A stretch of 64,000 bases of DNA, from contig NZ_BSSM01000013.1 in the NCBI RefSeq assembly GCF_030269125.1, forward strand, positions 186,001 through 250,000. Direction: 5' to 3'. The translations under genes and the position numbers were made by a program. The DNA is from Streptomyces hygroscopicus subsp. hygroscopicus. Its GTDB lineage: Bacteria; Actinomycetota; Actinomycetes; Streptomycetales; Streptomycetaceae. Within the stretch, counting starts at the first letter, position 1. Each line of letters opens with the position of its first letter. The notes beneath the pieces were generated by a model. The model was not told the DNA's origin, searched no databases, and was given only the letters and a program-made list of their open reading frames with translations. Shown piece by piece: positions 42,869 through 50,962 of the stretch.

Positions 42869-43411
42869 ATGAGCGGTACACCGAACGTCACCCGAGTCAC
42901 CTCCGACGGCGCCGCCTGGCTCGCCTCGGCCGGGTCGTACCCGCCGCACGCGCCCGCCCCGGCCGTCCTGCCCTGCGGCACCGTCTTCGACGTGGTGAGC
43001 GCCCCGGCGGTCTTCGGGCGCCGGATGCTGGACCGGCTGTGGGACGACGGCCCCGGCTCGGGCCCGGTCGCGGTGTCCCGTGGCCGGATGCTGCTGTTCT
43101 GCTCCCCCGGCACCGCCCACCGGCTGCCCTCGCTGCTGGCCTGGGAGGAGTGGGGCTCGCACCGCGCGGCGGCCGTACCGCCCCTGCTGTGCCACGGCAC
43201 GGGCGACGCGGTGACCGTCCCGCCCCCGGACGGCGACACCTCGGCCGACCCCCGCTGGCTCGTCGCCCCGGACGCGCGTCATCCCTGGTTACCGGGCCCG
43301 GAGGTGCTGCTGTGGGCGGCGGTGCGGGCGGCACGGGCGGCGGTGCGGATATCGATTTTTCCTCCCACCGGTCCGGATGCTAAGGTCTACGACGTCAGCA
43401 GGCGCCGCTAG
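42869..43411 (+). CDS. conserved hypothetical protein with a TTA codon, 3' end inside tRNA-Lys
   Basis: A 180-aa protein: AAWLASAGSYPPHAPAP, LPCGTVFDVVSAPAVFG, GPVAVSRGRMLLFCSPGTAHRL and SADPRWLVAPDARHPWL. It shares layout with the protein at 34063-34464 and, from memory, with actinobacterial proteins loosely annotated as DNA primase/polymerase-like; no catalytic motif is evident. Codon 141 is TTA (43289-43291), in frame, making translation dependent on the bldA tRNA and suggesting stage-specific expression. The stop TAG (43409-43411) lies 10 bases inside the tRNA-Lys gene that starts at 43402. ATG 42869 is preceded by only a weak ribosome site. A 16-bp palindrome lies upstream. Confidence 0.7.
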   Translation: MSGTPNVTRVTSDGAAWLASAGSYPPHAPAPAVLPCGTVFDVVSAPAVFGRRMLDRLWDDGPGSGPVAVSRGRMLLFCSPGTAHRLPSLLAWEEWGSHRAAAVPPLLCHGTGDAVTVPPPDGDTSADPRWLVAPDARHPWLPGPEVLLWAAVRAARAAVRISIFPPTGPDAKVYDVSRRR

Positions 43412-43475
43412 CTCAGTTGGTTAGAGCAGCTGACTCTTAATCAGCGGGTCCGGGGTTCGAGTCCCTGGCGGCGCA
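43402..43475 (+). tRNA. tRNA-Lys (CTT), copy 1
   Basis: A cloverleaf of 74 nt: acceptor GCGCCGC / GCGGCGC, D arm GCTC-AGTTGGTTA-GAGC, anticodon arm GCTGA-CTCTTAA-TCAGC with anticodon CTT, T arm CGGGG-TTCGAGT-CCCTG, discriminator A; CCA is not encoded. Identical in sequence to the copies at 56986 and 60534. The preceding CDS runs 10 bases into it, and it lacks the GAGCACCCC element found before the other two copies. Confidence 0.97.
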
Positions 43476-43482
43476 CGCGATG

Positions 43483-43530
43483 GCGATGGCGAGATCTGGC
43501 CGTGGAAAGCACGGCCGGACTCGCCATCGC
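43483..43530 (+). terminator. Terminator of tRNA-Lys copy 1
   Basis: Two nested stems: GCGATGGCGAG / CTCGCCATCGC (11 bp) enclosing TGGCCGTG / CACGGCCG (8 bp, one wobble), followed by TGTTTT. Confidence 0.88.
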
Positions 43531-43597
43531 TGTTTTCACGCGGCTTCGCCGCGCGCGGTGGAGGCTCCGCCGCCCACACCCCCGCCCGGCCGGGCGG

Positions 43598-44857
43598 TCA
43601 CCCCCTGACCCTCTGCGTGATCTTCACCGTCCACGCCCCGGAAGCCGTCCGGTCCTCCACGTCGATCTTCACGCCCTCGCCGGGGACGGTGAAGCTCTCC
43701 CCCAGGGCGACCGGCGCGTCGGCGAGCGGCGGGTAGACCGAGTCGTCCGGGCACGCCTCCGTGTGCGGATGGGCGTCGACGACCTCGACGGGACCGCCGC
43801 CGGACTCGGCGCCGCTGCGCACCCGGTAGACGAGGATGCCCTCGCGGCAGGTGGCACGGTCGTTGCCGGCGGCGGTGCGGGCCTCGAAGGCCAGCGCGCT
43901 GTCCGGGCCGGTGCGCACCACGGCCAGCTTGACCCCGTCGCCGAGCCCGAACGCGGGGGCCCCGCCGGCGCCCCGCACCGGGACGCCGGGCCCGGCGGCG
44001 AGGGGTTCCAGGGTGAGACGGGTCGGGCCCGCGCCCCGTACGCACACCACCTGGCGCGGGTCCAGCCAGCCGAGCCGCCACTTGTGCCAGGCGAACAGAT
44101 CGGGCGAGAGGCCGAACTGGCTGCCCATCAGGTCCCAGTCGCCGACGTACGTGTCCCAGTCGCCCTTGCCGTCGGCCGGCCGGTGGTAGAGGTCGGGCAG
44201 ATCGAAGACATGGCCGGTCTCATGGGCGAGAACCAGCCGATCCGGCGGATGTTTCTCGAACACCGTGACGACCCGCCGTACGTCCGTGTCGTCCACGTGG
44301 AGGGGCGTGTCGAGGTTGACGACCTTGGTGGCGTCGGAGTCCACGCCGGGCGCGTCCGGGTCGGCGACGAGATACACCACCGGGTAGCGGGAGAAGTCGA
44401 CCGCCTTGTCGGCCACTTCGAAGGCGTCATTCAGATACGCCGCCCGGTCCTCGGCGGCCCAGTCCCGCCGTATGGCGTACGCCGTGGAGGGACGGGGCAT
44501 ACGCAGCCAGTGGGCCAGTGGATGCGGGTGCAGGGTGAATCTGCCGTAGGAGGCCTGCTCGAAGTAGCGGCTGGTCTCGGGGAAGTGGTCGGCGGTCAGT
44601 TCGGCCGGGGTGGTGCGGGGAACGGCGTCCGGGAAGGACAGGAAGACCATCACCGCGTCCAGTGCCCGGGAGGGCCGGGCGTAGTCGGAGTCCCAGGTGT
44701 CGGCCCCCTCGGAGTGGTGGGCATCGGTGCGGTGCAGGGCGCAGGGGGCGGTGGAGAAGGGCTCGGCGACCGACGGGCCGGTGATGATCGAGGTCGCGGC
44801 CAGCGCCGACAGCGTGGTGCACACGGCGGCGGTGCTGCGCAGCAGGGGCACGGACAT
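43598..44857 (-). CDS. secreted M6-like zinc metalloprotease
   Basis: A 419-aa exported protease. The signal peptide LLRSTAAVCTTLSALAATSIIT ends near an Ala-Glu site at residues 31-32. The central domain holds the zinc-binding motif HETGHVFDLPDLYH (HExxHxxxxxD/H, as in immune-inhibitor-A/M6 peptidases) and the GDWDLMGSQFG Met-turn region. A beta-rich C-terminal part follows with VEVVDAHPH and a final domain ending VKITQRVRG. ATG 44857 (MSVPLLRS) places the signal peptide correctly; the frame stays open to 44947. It degrades extracellular protein, probably during development or scavenging (inference). Convergent with tRNA-Lys copy 1, divergent from cdgA. Confidence 0.85.
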   Translation of the reverse strand: MSVPLLRSTAAVCTTLSALAATSIITGPSVAEPFSTAPCALHRTDAHHSEGADTWDSDYARPSRALDAVMVFLSFPDAVPRTTPAELTADHFPETSRYFEQASYGRFTLHPHPLAHWLRMPRPSTAYAIRRDWAAEDRAAYLNDAFEVADKAVDFSRYPVVYLVADPDAPGVDSDATKVVNLDTPLHVDDTDVRRVVTVFEKHPPDRLVLAHETGHVFDLPDLYHRPADGKGDWDTYVGDWDLMGSQFGLSPDLFAWHKWRLGWLDPRQVVCVRGAGPTRLTLEPLAAGPGVPVRGAGGAPAFGLGDGVKLAVVRTGPDSALAFEARTAAGNDRATCREGILVYRVRSGAESGGGPVEVVDAHPHTEACPDDSVYPPLADAPVALGESFTVPGEGVKIDVEDRTASGAWTVKITQRVRG

Positions 44858-45179
44858 GACCTCCGGACGCGGTTCGACGGACCCGCACCCAGGTTGCTGC
44901 GATTCGCCACTCCATGCCTTGTTTGTCTGCACCAGAAGAGTGAGCACTCCCCATTTGGGCGCCGGCGCACTACGGCGCTCGGCGCTCCCGATTCACTCAC
45001 GGAACGTCACAACTGGTCGACGGCCTCAATAACCCGTCCAGGTGCGGGCAGAAACGATCTGTCAGAAAGTCCGTCCGGTCCGGGACACTGGACAGTGGCT
45101 GGAAGGGCCCGGGGCCAGCCTCTATGATCGGCACACTTTCCGGCACGGACAGAGATCGAGTGCACTGCGGGAGCGAGCG
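44858..45179. promoter_or_regulatory. Divergent promoter region, metalloprotease / cdgA
   Basis: A 322-bp gap without its own gene. It contains TTCACTCACGGAACGTCAC (44992-45010), whose reverse strand has GTGAC and GTGAGTGA words of the kind found in BldD boxes. cdgA-type genes are known BldD targets in streptomycetes, but this match is only suggestive. Confidence 0.45.
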
Positions 45180-46979
45180 GTGAGCGGAACGTCCGAAGGG
45201 CCGACGCCCGCGGCAGACCTCGACCGGTCAGCCGTCACAGACAGTGATCACATCACCTACGACCGTGTCTTCGGGGCGGCGCCGCTGGCCATGGCCGTCG
45301 TGGACCGCCAGGGACTCGTCCTGCGCGCGAACCCGGCCTTCGGCGAGCTGCTCGGCACCGACTGCGACACTCTCACCGGCCGGGCCGCCGCCGAGCTGGT
45401 GGACCTGACCGCCGACGCCCGGTCCTGGCACGCCTACCGGGAGGTACTGTGCGGGCGGCAGGCCCGGCTGCGCTGCACCCGCCGGCTGAAGCATCCCGAG
45501 GGGAACTCGGTGTGGGTGCAGCTCACCGTGGCCCCGCTGGCGGACGGGGCGGACGTGCTGCTGTCCGTCGCCGACATCAGCGCCCGCCGCGAACTCCAGG
45601 CGCGACTGAGGCACTTGCAGATGCACGACCCGGTGACCCGGCTGCCCAACCGCACCCTGTTCTTCGAGCGCCTGTCGGCGGCGCTGGAGTCGGAGTCGTA
45701 CGAGCACAGGGGCACCGGCCGGATCGGGCTGTGCTACCTGGACCTCGACGGGTTCAAGGCCGTCAACGACACCCTCGGCCACCGTGTCGGCGACCGGCTG
45801 CTCGCGGCCGTCGCCGAGCGCCTGACCAGGGTCGCCGACGAGGCCGGGTACGCCCGCGCCGCGACTCCCCTGGTGGCCCGGCTCGGCGGGGACGAGTTCG
45901 CGCTGCTGGTGGAGGACTCCACCGGCACCGAACAGCTCGCCGACCTCGCCGAGTCCGCGCTCGCGGCCCTCCAGGAGCCCTACGACCTGGCCGGGCAGCG
46001 GCTGTCGCTGACGGCGTCCATCGGCGTCGTGGAGCGCCATGCGGCGGGCACCACGGCGACCGGTCTGATGCAGGCGGCGGACACCACGCTCTACTGGGCG
46101 AAGGCCGACGGCAAGGGCCGCTGGACGCTGTTCGACCCCGAGCGCAACGCGCACCGGATGACCCGCCAGGCGCTGTCCTCCACCCTGCGGCCCGCCATCG
46201 AGCGGGGCGAGTTCGCCCTGGAGTACCAGCCGTTGGTGGGCATGGGGGACGGCCGGCTGTCCGGGGTGGAGGCGCTGGTGCGCTGGCACCACCCCCAGTT
46301 CGGCACGCTGACGCCGAATCGGTTCATCGGGCTGGCCGAGGAGGACGGCTCGATCGTGCAGCTCGGCCGCTGGGCGCTGGTCACCGCCTGCCGGCAGGCC
46401 CGCCGCTGGCAGCTGGACCACCCCGGCGAGCCGCCGATCTTCGTCAGCGTGAACGTGGCCGTGCGCCAGGTGTGGGACTCGGACCTGGTGGCCGACGTGG
46501 CGGAGACCCTCGCGGAGACCGGACTGGCCCCGCACCTGCTCCAGTTGGAACTGACCGAGTCCGCGGTGATGGGCTCGGCGGGCCGCCCGCTCCAGGCGCT
46601 CCAGGCCCTCAGCGACATGGGGGTGCGCATCGCCATCGACGACTTCGGCACCGGCTACTCCAACCTCGCCTATCTCAGCCGGCTGCCGGTCTCGACGCTG
46701 AAGCTGGACGGTTCGTTCGTCCGCGGCTTCCAGTACGAGGAGGCGCCCAAGGGGGCCGCGCCCAACCCCGCCGACGAGGTCATCGTGGAGGCGATGATCC
46801 AGCTGGCCCACCGGCTGGGCCTCACCGTGACCGCCGAGTGCGTGGAGACCTCGGCCCAGGCCACCCGGCTGCGCCGGATCGGCTGCGACACCGGACAGGG
46901 CTGGCTGTACTCCCGTCCGGTGCCGCCGGACCGCATCTCCGAGCTGCTGGGGGCGCAGGCCTACACCGCGACCACGTGA
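45180..46979 (+). CDS. cdgA: PAS-GGDEF-EAL cyclic di-GMP enzyme (CdgA-like)
   Basis: A 599-aa soluble protein: PAS/PAC sensor at about residues 25-138, GGDEF domain 145-315 with an intact LGGDEF (236-240), then an EAL domain 330-590 with EAL at 364-366, ELTES, DDFGTGYSNLAYLSRLP and LKLDGSFV. Both catalytic signatures look complete, so diguanylate cyclase and phosphodiesterase activity are both possible. No RxxD inhibitory site is seen five residues before GGDEF. GTG 45180 follows GGGAG; the frame is open from 45042. No membrane segments. The order matches S. coelicolor cdgA, a BldD-controlled gene affecting sporulation and antibiotic production (from memory). Oligoribonuclease at 22331 would remove its pGpG product. 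Confidence 0.85.
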   Translation: MSGTSEGPTPAADLDRSAVTDSDHITYDRVFGAAPLAMAVVDRQGLVLRANPAFGELLGTDCDTLTGRAAAELVDLTADARSWHAYREVLCGRQARLRCTRRLKHPEGNSVWVQLTVAPLADGADVLLSVADISARRELQARLRHLQMHDPVTRLPNRTLFFERLSAALESESYEHRGTGRIGLCYLDLDGFKAVNDTLGHRVGDRLLAAVAERLTRVADEAGYARAATPLVARLGGDEFALLVEDSTGTEQLADLAESALAALQEPYDLAGQRLSLTASIGVVERHAAGTTATGLMQAADTTLYWAKADGKGRWTLFDPERNAHRMTRQALSSTLRPAIERGEFALEYQPLVGMGDGRLSGVEALVRWHHPQFGTLTPNRFIGLAEEDGSIVQLGRWALVTACRQARRWQLDHPGEPPIFVSVNVAVRQVWDSDLVADVAETLAETGLAPHLLQLELTESAVMGSAGRPLQALQALSDMGVRIAIDDFGTGYSNLAYLSRLPVSTLKLDGSFVRGFQYEEAPKGAAPNPADEVIVEAMIQLAHRLGLTVTAECVETSAQATRLRRIGCDTGQGWLYSRPVPPDRISELLGAQAYTATT

Positions 46980-46984
46980 GGGCC

Positions 46985-47040
46985 GCGGCCGTCGCGCGGC
47001 AGCCGGCGGCCGTCGCGCGGCAGCCGGCGGCCGTCGCGCG
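46985..47040. repeat. 21-bp tandem repeat, about 2.7 copies
   Basis: The unit GCGGCCGTCGCGCGGCAGCC(G) is repeated without change between the convergent cdgA and luciferase-like genes. It replaces the usual terminator position. No function is evident. Confidence 0.8.
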
Positions 47041-47044
47041 GGGG

Positions 47045-48163
47045 CTACGGGAGCGTCGGCAACCCGTAGGCGTCGGCGATGAGTTCGTACGAGCGCACCC
47101 GTACCTCGCCGCGATGGGCGTGCGTGGTGATCATCAACTCGTCGGCGCCGGTGCGCTTCTGGAGGCCGTCGAGGCCGGAGCGCACCTCGTCGGCGGTGCC
47201 GTGCACCACGTTGGACGACCAGGAGGCGATGAACTCCTCCTCCATCGCCCCGAGTTCCTGCCTCTCGGCCTCCTCCGGGTCGGGGAAGAGCCCGGGGCGG
47301 CCGGTGCGCAGGCGGAGCATGTTGAGGGCCATCGCGCGGGTCTGGCGGCGGGCCTCACGCTCGTCGTCCGTGGCGAGCGCGGACACGCCGATGAGGGCGT
47401 ACGGCTCGGCGAGCACCGCGGAGGGGCGGAAGGTCTCCCGGTACAGGTCGAGCGCCGGGACGGTGTTCTGCGCCGAGAAGTGGTGCGCGAAGGCGAACGG
47501 CAGGCCGAGCATGCCGGCCAGCTGGGCGCTGAAGCCGGAGGAGCCGAGCAGCCAGACGGGCGGGCGGTGCGGGGACTGGACGCCGCCCGGGGTGCTGCCC
47601 TGCACCGGGCCGGGGATCGCGTGGATACGCCGGTAGGGGTGGCCGTCGGGGAAGTCGTCGTCCAGGAAGCGGATCAGCTCGGCGAGCTGCTCGGGGAAGT
47701 CGTCGGCGCCCTCGTTCAGGGTGGCGGAGCGGCGCAGGGCGGCGGCCGTGGCACCGTCGGTGCCGGGGGCGCGGCCGAGGCCGAGGTCGATCCGGCCCGG
47801 TGCCAGCGCCTCCAGCGTGCCGAACTGCTCGGCGATCACCAGCGGGGCGTGGTTGGGCAGCATGACGCCGCCGGAGCCGAGCCGGATGCGGTCGGTGTGG
47901 GCGGCGAGGTGGGCGAGGATCACGGCCGGCGAGGAGGAGGCGACGCCCGGCATGGAGTGGTGCTCGGCGACCCAGTACCGGTGGAAGCCGCGGGCCTGCG
48001 TGAGCCGGGACAGCTCGACGCTGGTGCGCAGCGCGTCGGTGGCGGTGCGGCCCGCGCCGACGGTGACCAGGTCCAGGACGGAGAGGGGGACGGGCGCGCT
48101 CCCGAGCGCCGTACCGCGGATCTCGTCAGCGCGGTGTGCCTTGCCTGCCTCGTCTGCCGACAC
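47045..48163 (-). CDS. luciferase-like (LLM) flavin monooxygenase
   Basis: A 372-aa TIM-barrel FMN/F420-type oxidoreductase. Family blocks: LSVLDLVTVGAG near the start, GFHRYWVAEHHSMPGVASSSPAV (the conserved AEHH), IRLGSGGVMLPNHAPLVIAEQFGTLEALAPGRIDLGLGRAPGTD, and a C-terminal GTADEVRSGLDGLQ. Length is in the normal range for the MsnO8-type LLM branch. No signal peptide. Substrate unknown; such proteins act on alkanes, sulphonates or secondary metabolites. Transcribed towards cdgA, and followed upstream by the maleate-isomerase-like genes on the same strand. Confidence 0.9.
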   Translation of the reverse strand: MSADEAGKAHRADEIRGTALGSAPVPLSVLDLVTVGAGRTATDALRTSVELSRLTQARGFHRYWVAEHHSMPGVASSSPAVILAHLAAHTDRIRLGSGGVMLPNHAPLVIAEQFGTLEALAPGRIDLGLGRAPGTDGATAAALRRSATLNEGADDFPEQLAELIRFLDDDFPDGHPYRRIHAIPGPVQGSTPGGVQSPHRPPVWLLGSSGFSAQLAGMLGLPFAFAHHFSAQNTVPALDLYRETFRPSAVLAEPYALIGVSALATDDEREARRQTRAMALNMLRLRTGRPGLFPDPEEAERQELGAMEEEFIASWSSNVVHGTADEVRSGLDGLQKRTGADELMITTHAHRGEVRVRSYELIADAYGLPTLP

Positions 48164-48261
48164 GGTGGGGCCTCCTGTTTCCGGCGTGAGCTGTGCCGGA
48201 GTGTCGTAACAGGAGACGGCCCCCGCCTATTCCGGTCCCGGACCGGACGCCGTTCGGGTCC

Positions 48262-48993
48262 TCAGACCTGCACGATCGGCTCCCGCGTGAACAGCGCCCC
48301 CAGTTCCGGCGCGTTCACCCGCCGGTCCGCGAGCCGCAGCCCCTCCCACACCGTGACCTGGTTCGCGGTGAGGACCGGCTTGGACAGGGACTTCTCCAGG
48401 AGGCCGAGGTACGCGACCGTGTGCAGGGCGGTGTCCGGCAGCAGCACCGCCTCCGCGCCGGCGTCGTCCGCGGCCCGCGCCAGCGTCAGCACGTCCTCCT
48501 CGCCCCACGTGCCGGCCTCGGCGGCCGTGAGGATCCCCGAGGAGCGCACCGAGGTCACCTCCAGTCCCCCGGTCCGCAGGAACTCCGCGAACAGCGCGGT
48601 GATGTCCTCGGGATAGGTGGCGCCGACGGCGACCCGGCGTACGCCCAGCTCGCGGGCCGCGTGCACGAAGGCGAAGGACGTCGAGGAGGCCGGCATCCCG
48701 GCCAGCCGGGCCAGGGTGCGCACCTGGTCCTGGGCGCCCTGCCAGCCGTGCACGAAGCCGCCGCTGGTGCAGGCCCACACCACCGTCTCGGCCCCGGCGA
48801 GCCGCAGCCGCTCCACGCCCGCGCCGAGCCGCTCGGCCGAGCCCGTCTCGCGCAGCGCCGCGACGCGGTGCGCGTCCTCGCCGATCTCGGTGTGGACCAG
48901 GTCCACCCGGATGTCGCTGCCCAGGAGCTGCTCGATGCGCGGATAGTCGTCCTCGGCGGAGTGGCCCGGGTAGAGGAATCCGAGTGCGGTCAT
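48262..48993 (-). CDS. maleate-isomerase/AMDase-like protein with one catalytic cysteine
   Basis: A 243-aa Asp/Glu-racemase-superfamily protein. MTALGFLYPGHSAEDDYPRIE at the start and the first cysteine motif VVWACTSGGFVHG (Cys75) are typical. The position of the second catalytic cysteine reads LLPDTALHT (Asp187) instead of SCTNLPT. One-cysteine members include arylmalonate decarboxylases; two-cysteine members isomerise or racemise. Its ATG overlaps the stop of the next paralogue (48990), so the two are coupled. The context (hydroxyacid dehydrogenase, amidase, DUF3830, Ehu importer) points to catabolism of an imported compound. Confidence 0.8.
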   Translation of the reverse strand: MTALGFLYPGHSAEDDYPRIEQLLGSDIRVDLVHTEIGEDAHRVAALRETGSAERLGAGVERLRLAGAETVVWACTSGGFVHGWQGAQDQVRTLARLAGMPASSTSFAFVHAARELGVRRVAVGATYPEDITALFAEFLRTGGLEVTSVRSSGILTAAEAGTWGEEDVLTLARAADDAGAEAVLLPDTALHTVAYLGLLEKSLSKPVLTANQVTVWEGLRLADRRVNAPELGALFTREPIVQV

Positions 48994-49775
48994 GTCCAGC
49001 CTTCCTGCGTCCGGTCGGGCAGTACGGGGCGTGCGCGCGCCGCCTCGTCCAGCAGCGCCTGGTACCGCCCCACGGCCCGGGTACCCAGCCTCCGCAGCGC
49101 CGCCCACATCGTGACCTGGTTGGCCGAGAGCACCGGCATCCGCAGCTCGGCCTCCAGCTGGGGGATCACGTCGTACGTCGGCAGATTGGTGCAGGAGAGG
49201 AAGAGCGCGTCGGCGGCGCCGGGCCGGGCCACCCGCCGGGCGAGGGCGATGACCTCCCGGTAGGGCACCTGCCAGATGCGCCGGGTCAGCCCCATGCAGG
49301 CGCAGCCGGTGACCCGCACCCCGGCCTGGTCGACGTACTCCTCCAGCGCCCGCGTCACGGAGACCGTGTACGGCGTGACCAGCGCGAGCCGCTCGGTGCG
49401 CAGCTCGGTGAGGGCTTCCAGGAGGGCGCCCGAGGTGGTCACGGAGGGCCGGGCGCCGGCCCGTGTCATCGCGGCGCACAGCGCCCGCTCCCCGGCGATC
49501 CCGCCGACGAAGCTGCCGGAGGCGCACGCGTAGACCACCACGTCCGGCTCGACGGCGGTCAGCGCGCGGACCGCCCCGGCGAGCGTCTCGTGCTCGCTGA
49601 CCAGCCGCGCCAGATCGAGGCCGACCTCGACCGGGACGTAGGGAGTGCGGGTGAGGTGCAGCGAGACCTCGTCCGGCGCCCAGCGCCACAGCTCGCGGTC
49701 GAGGGCGAAGTCGAAGGGGGCCACCACCCCGACACCGCGCTGGTGGCGCGGACCGCCGAGAAAGGAGACGTCCAT
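48990..49775 (-). CDS. maleate-isomerase/AMDase-like protein with two catalytic cysteines
   Basis: A 261-aa paralogue of the downstream gene. It retains both cysteine motifs, VVVYACASGSFVGG (Cys84) and LFLSCTNLPTYDVI (Cys195), as in maleate cis-trans isomerase and EutA-like proteins of ectoine catabolism. ATG 49775 is chosen as the first Met before the conserved start region; in-frame codons extend upstream without a ribosome site. Co-occurrence of two such proteins, probably as a heteromer or as sequential steps, is notable. Divergent from the hydroxyacid dehydrogenase gene at 49997. Confidence 0.82.
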   Translation of the reverse strand: MDVSFLGGPRHQRGVGVVAPFDFALDRELWRWAPDEVSLHLTRTPYVPVEVGLDLARLVSEHETLAGAVRALTAVEPDVVVYACASGSFVGGIAGERALCAAMTRAGARPSVTTSGALLEALTELRTERLALVTPYTVSVTRALEEYVDQAGVRVTGCACMGLTRRIWQVPYREVIALARRVARPGAADALFLSCTNLPTYDVIPQLEAELRMPVLSANQVTMWAALRRLGTRAVGRYQALLDEAARARPVLPDRTQEGWT

Positions 49776-49919
49776 GGCCGGCACCGGCCTCACGCTCGGA
49801 GACGGGGACAACGGATCGGGGGTACGCCCGTGTTGACGACGGTAGGTTCGGGTGCGAGCGTGGTCAATCCGCGCATCCCAGGCGGCCGCGGGAGCACCCC
49901 CGGGGCGCTCGTGGAAACC

Positions 49920-49946
49920 CCCTGCACCCCCTGCACCCCCTGCACC
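49920..49946. repeat. Three tandem copies of CCCTGCACC
   Basis: Exact 9-bp repeats in the 221-bp divergent gap between the maleate-isomerase-like and dehydrogenase genes, 51 bp upstream of the dehydrogenase start. It could be replication slippage or a binding array. Confidence 0.75.
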
Positions 49947-49996
49947 CGCTACGGACGACGGGAGCCGCACATGCCGGACGTCGGGAGCCGTCCCGT

Positions 49997-50947
49997 ATGA
50001 CGAGTGTCCCCACCCTGCTCGTGCTGGACGCCGAGCCGCCGCCCCGGCTCGGCCGGCTGACCGGGCGCGCCCGCGTCGTGCACACGGACGCGGCGCACCT
50101 GGCCGAGCGGCTGCCGACGGCGGACGTGCTGCTGGTCTGGGACTTCACCTCGCACGCGGTGCGCGAGGCATGGCCCGGAGCGGGGCCCCGGCCGCGCTGG
50201 GTGCACACGGCGAGCGCGGGCGTGGACCATCTGCTGTGCCCGGAGCTGGCCGCGTCCGGCACGGTCGTCACCAACGCGCGCGGGGTCTTCGAGCAGCCGA
50301 TCGCCGAGTACGTGGCGGCGCTGGTGCTGGCGGTGGCCAAGGATCTGCCGCGCACCCTGGAGCAGCAGCGGGCGCGCGTGTGGCGGCACCGGGAGAGCCG
50401 GCGGGTGGCGGGTACCCGTGCCTGTGTGGTCGGTTCGGGTCCCATCGGACGGGCGGTCGTCCGGATGCTGAAGGCCCTCGGGGTGACGACGGCGCTGGTC
50501 GGGCGGGCGCCGCGGACCGGCGTGTACGGCCCGGCCGACCTGGACCGGCTGATCTCCCGCGCGGACTGGGTGATCGCGGCCGCGCCGCTGACCGAGCAGA
50601 CGTACCGGATGTTCGACGCCCACCGGTTCGGGGTGATGCAGCCCTCGGCGTTCTTCGTCAACGTGGGCCGCGGCCCGCTGGTCGACGAGGACGCCCTCGC
50701 CCACGCCCTGACCCGGCGCTGGATCGCGGGCGCCGCGCTGGACGTGTTCGCCACCGAGCCGCTGCCCGCCGACAGCCCGCTGTGGGAGCTGCCGGGGCTG
50801 ATCGTGTCCCCGCACATGAGCGGGGACACGGTGGGATGGCGGGATGAACTCGGACGGCAGTTCGTCGAGTTGTACGAGCGCTGGGCGGCGGGCAGACCCC
50901 TGGTGAACGTGGTCGACAAGGCGCGCGGCTACGTGCCCGGCCACTGA
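49997..50947 (+). CDS. D-isomer-specific 2-hydroxyacid dehydrogenase
   Basis: A 316-aa NAD(P)-dependent oxidoreductase. The Rossmann segment CVVGSGPIGRAVVRML is near residue 141. The catalytic triad is visible as Arg in VNVGRGPLVDE, Glu in DVFATEPLP and His in VSPHMSG. It reduces a 2-oxoacid or oxidises a D-2-hydroxyacid. First gene of a plus-strand operon: the amidase starts 15 bp later, followed by DUF3830 on the opposite strand and the Ehu-type importer. ATG 49997. Confidence 0.9.
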   Translation: MTSVPTLLVLDAEPPPRLGRLTGRARVVHTDAAHLAERLPTADVLLVWDFTSHAVREAWPGAGPRPRWVHTASAGVDHLLCPELAASGTVVTNARGVFEQPIAEYVAALVLAVAKDLPRTLEQQRARVWRHRESRRVAGTRACVVGSGPIGRAVVRMLKALGVTTALVGRAPRTGVYGPADLDRLISRADWVIAAAPLTEQTYRMFDAHRFGVMQPSAFFVNVGRGPLVDEDALAHALTRRWIAGAALDVFATEPLPADSPLWELPGLIVSPHMSGDTVGWRDELGRQFVELYERWAAGRPLVNVVDKARGYVPGH

Positions 50948-50962
50948 CCCGATGGAGGGTGC

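Noticed and set aside
46985..47040. Short tandem repeats as a CRISPR remnant
   Set aside because: Units are contiguous without spacers.
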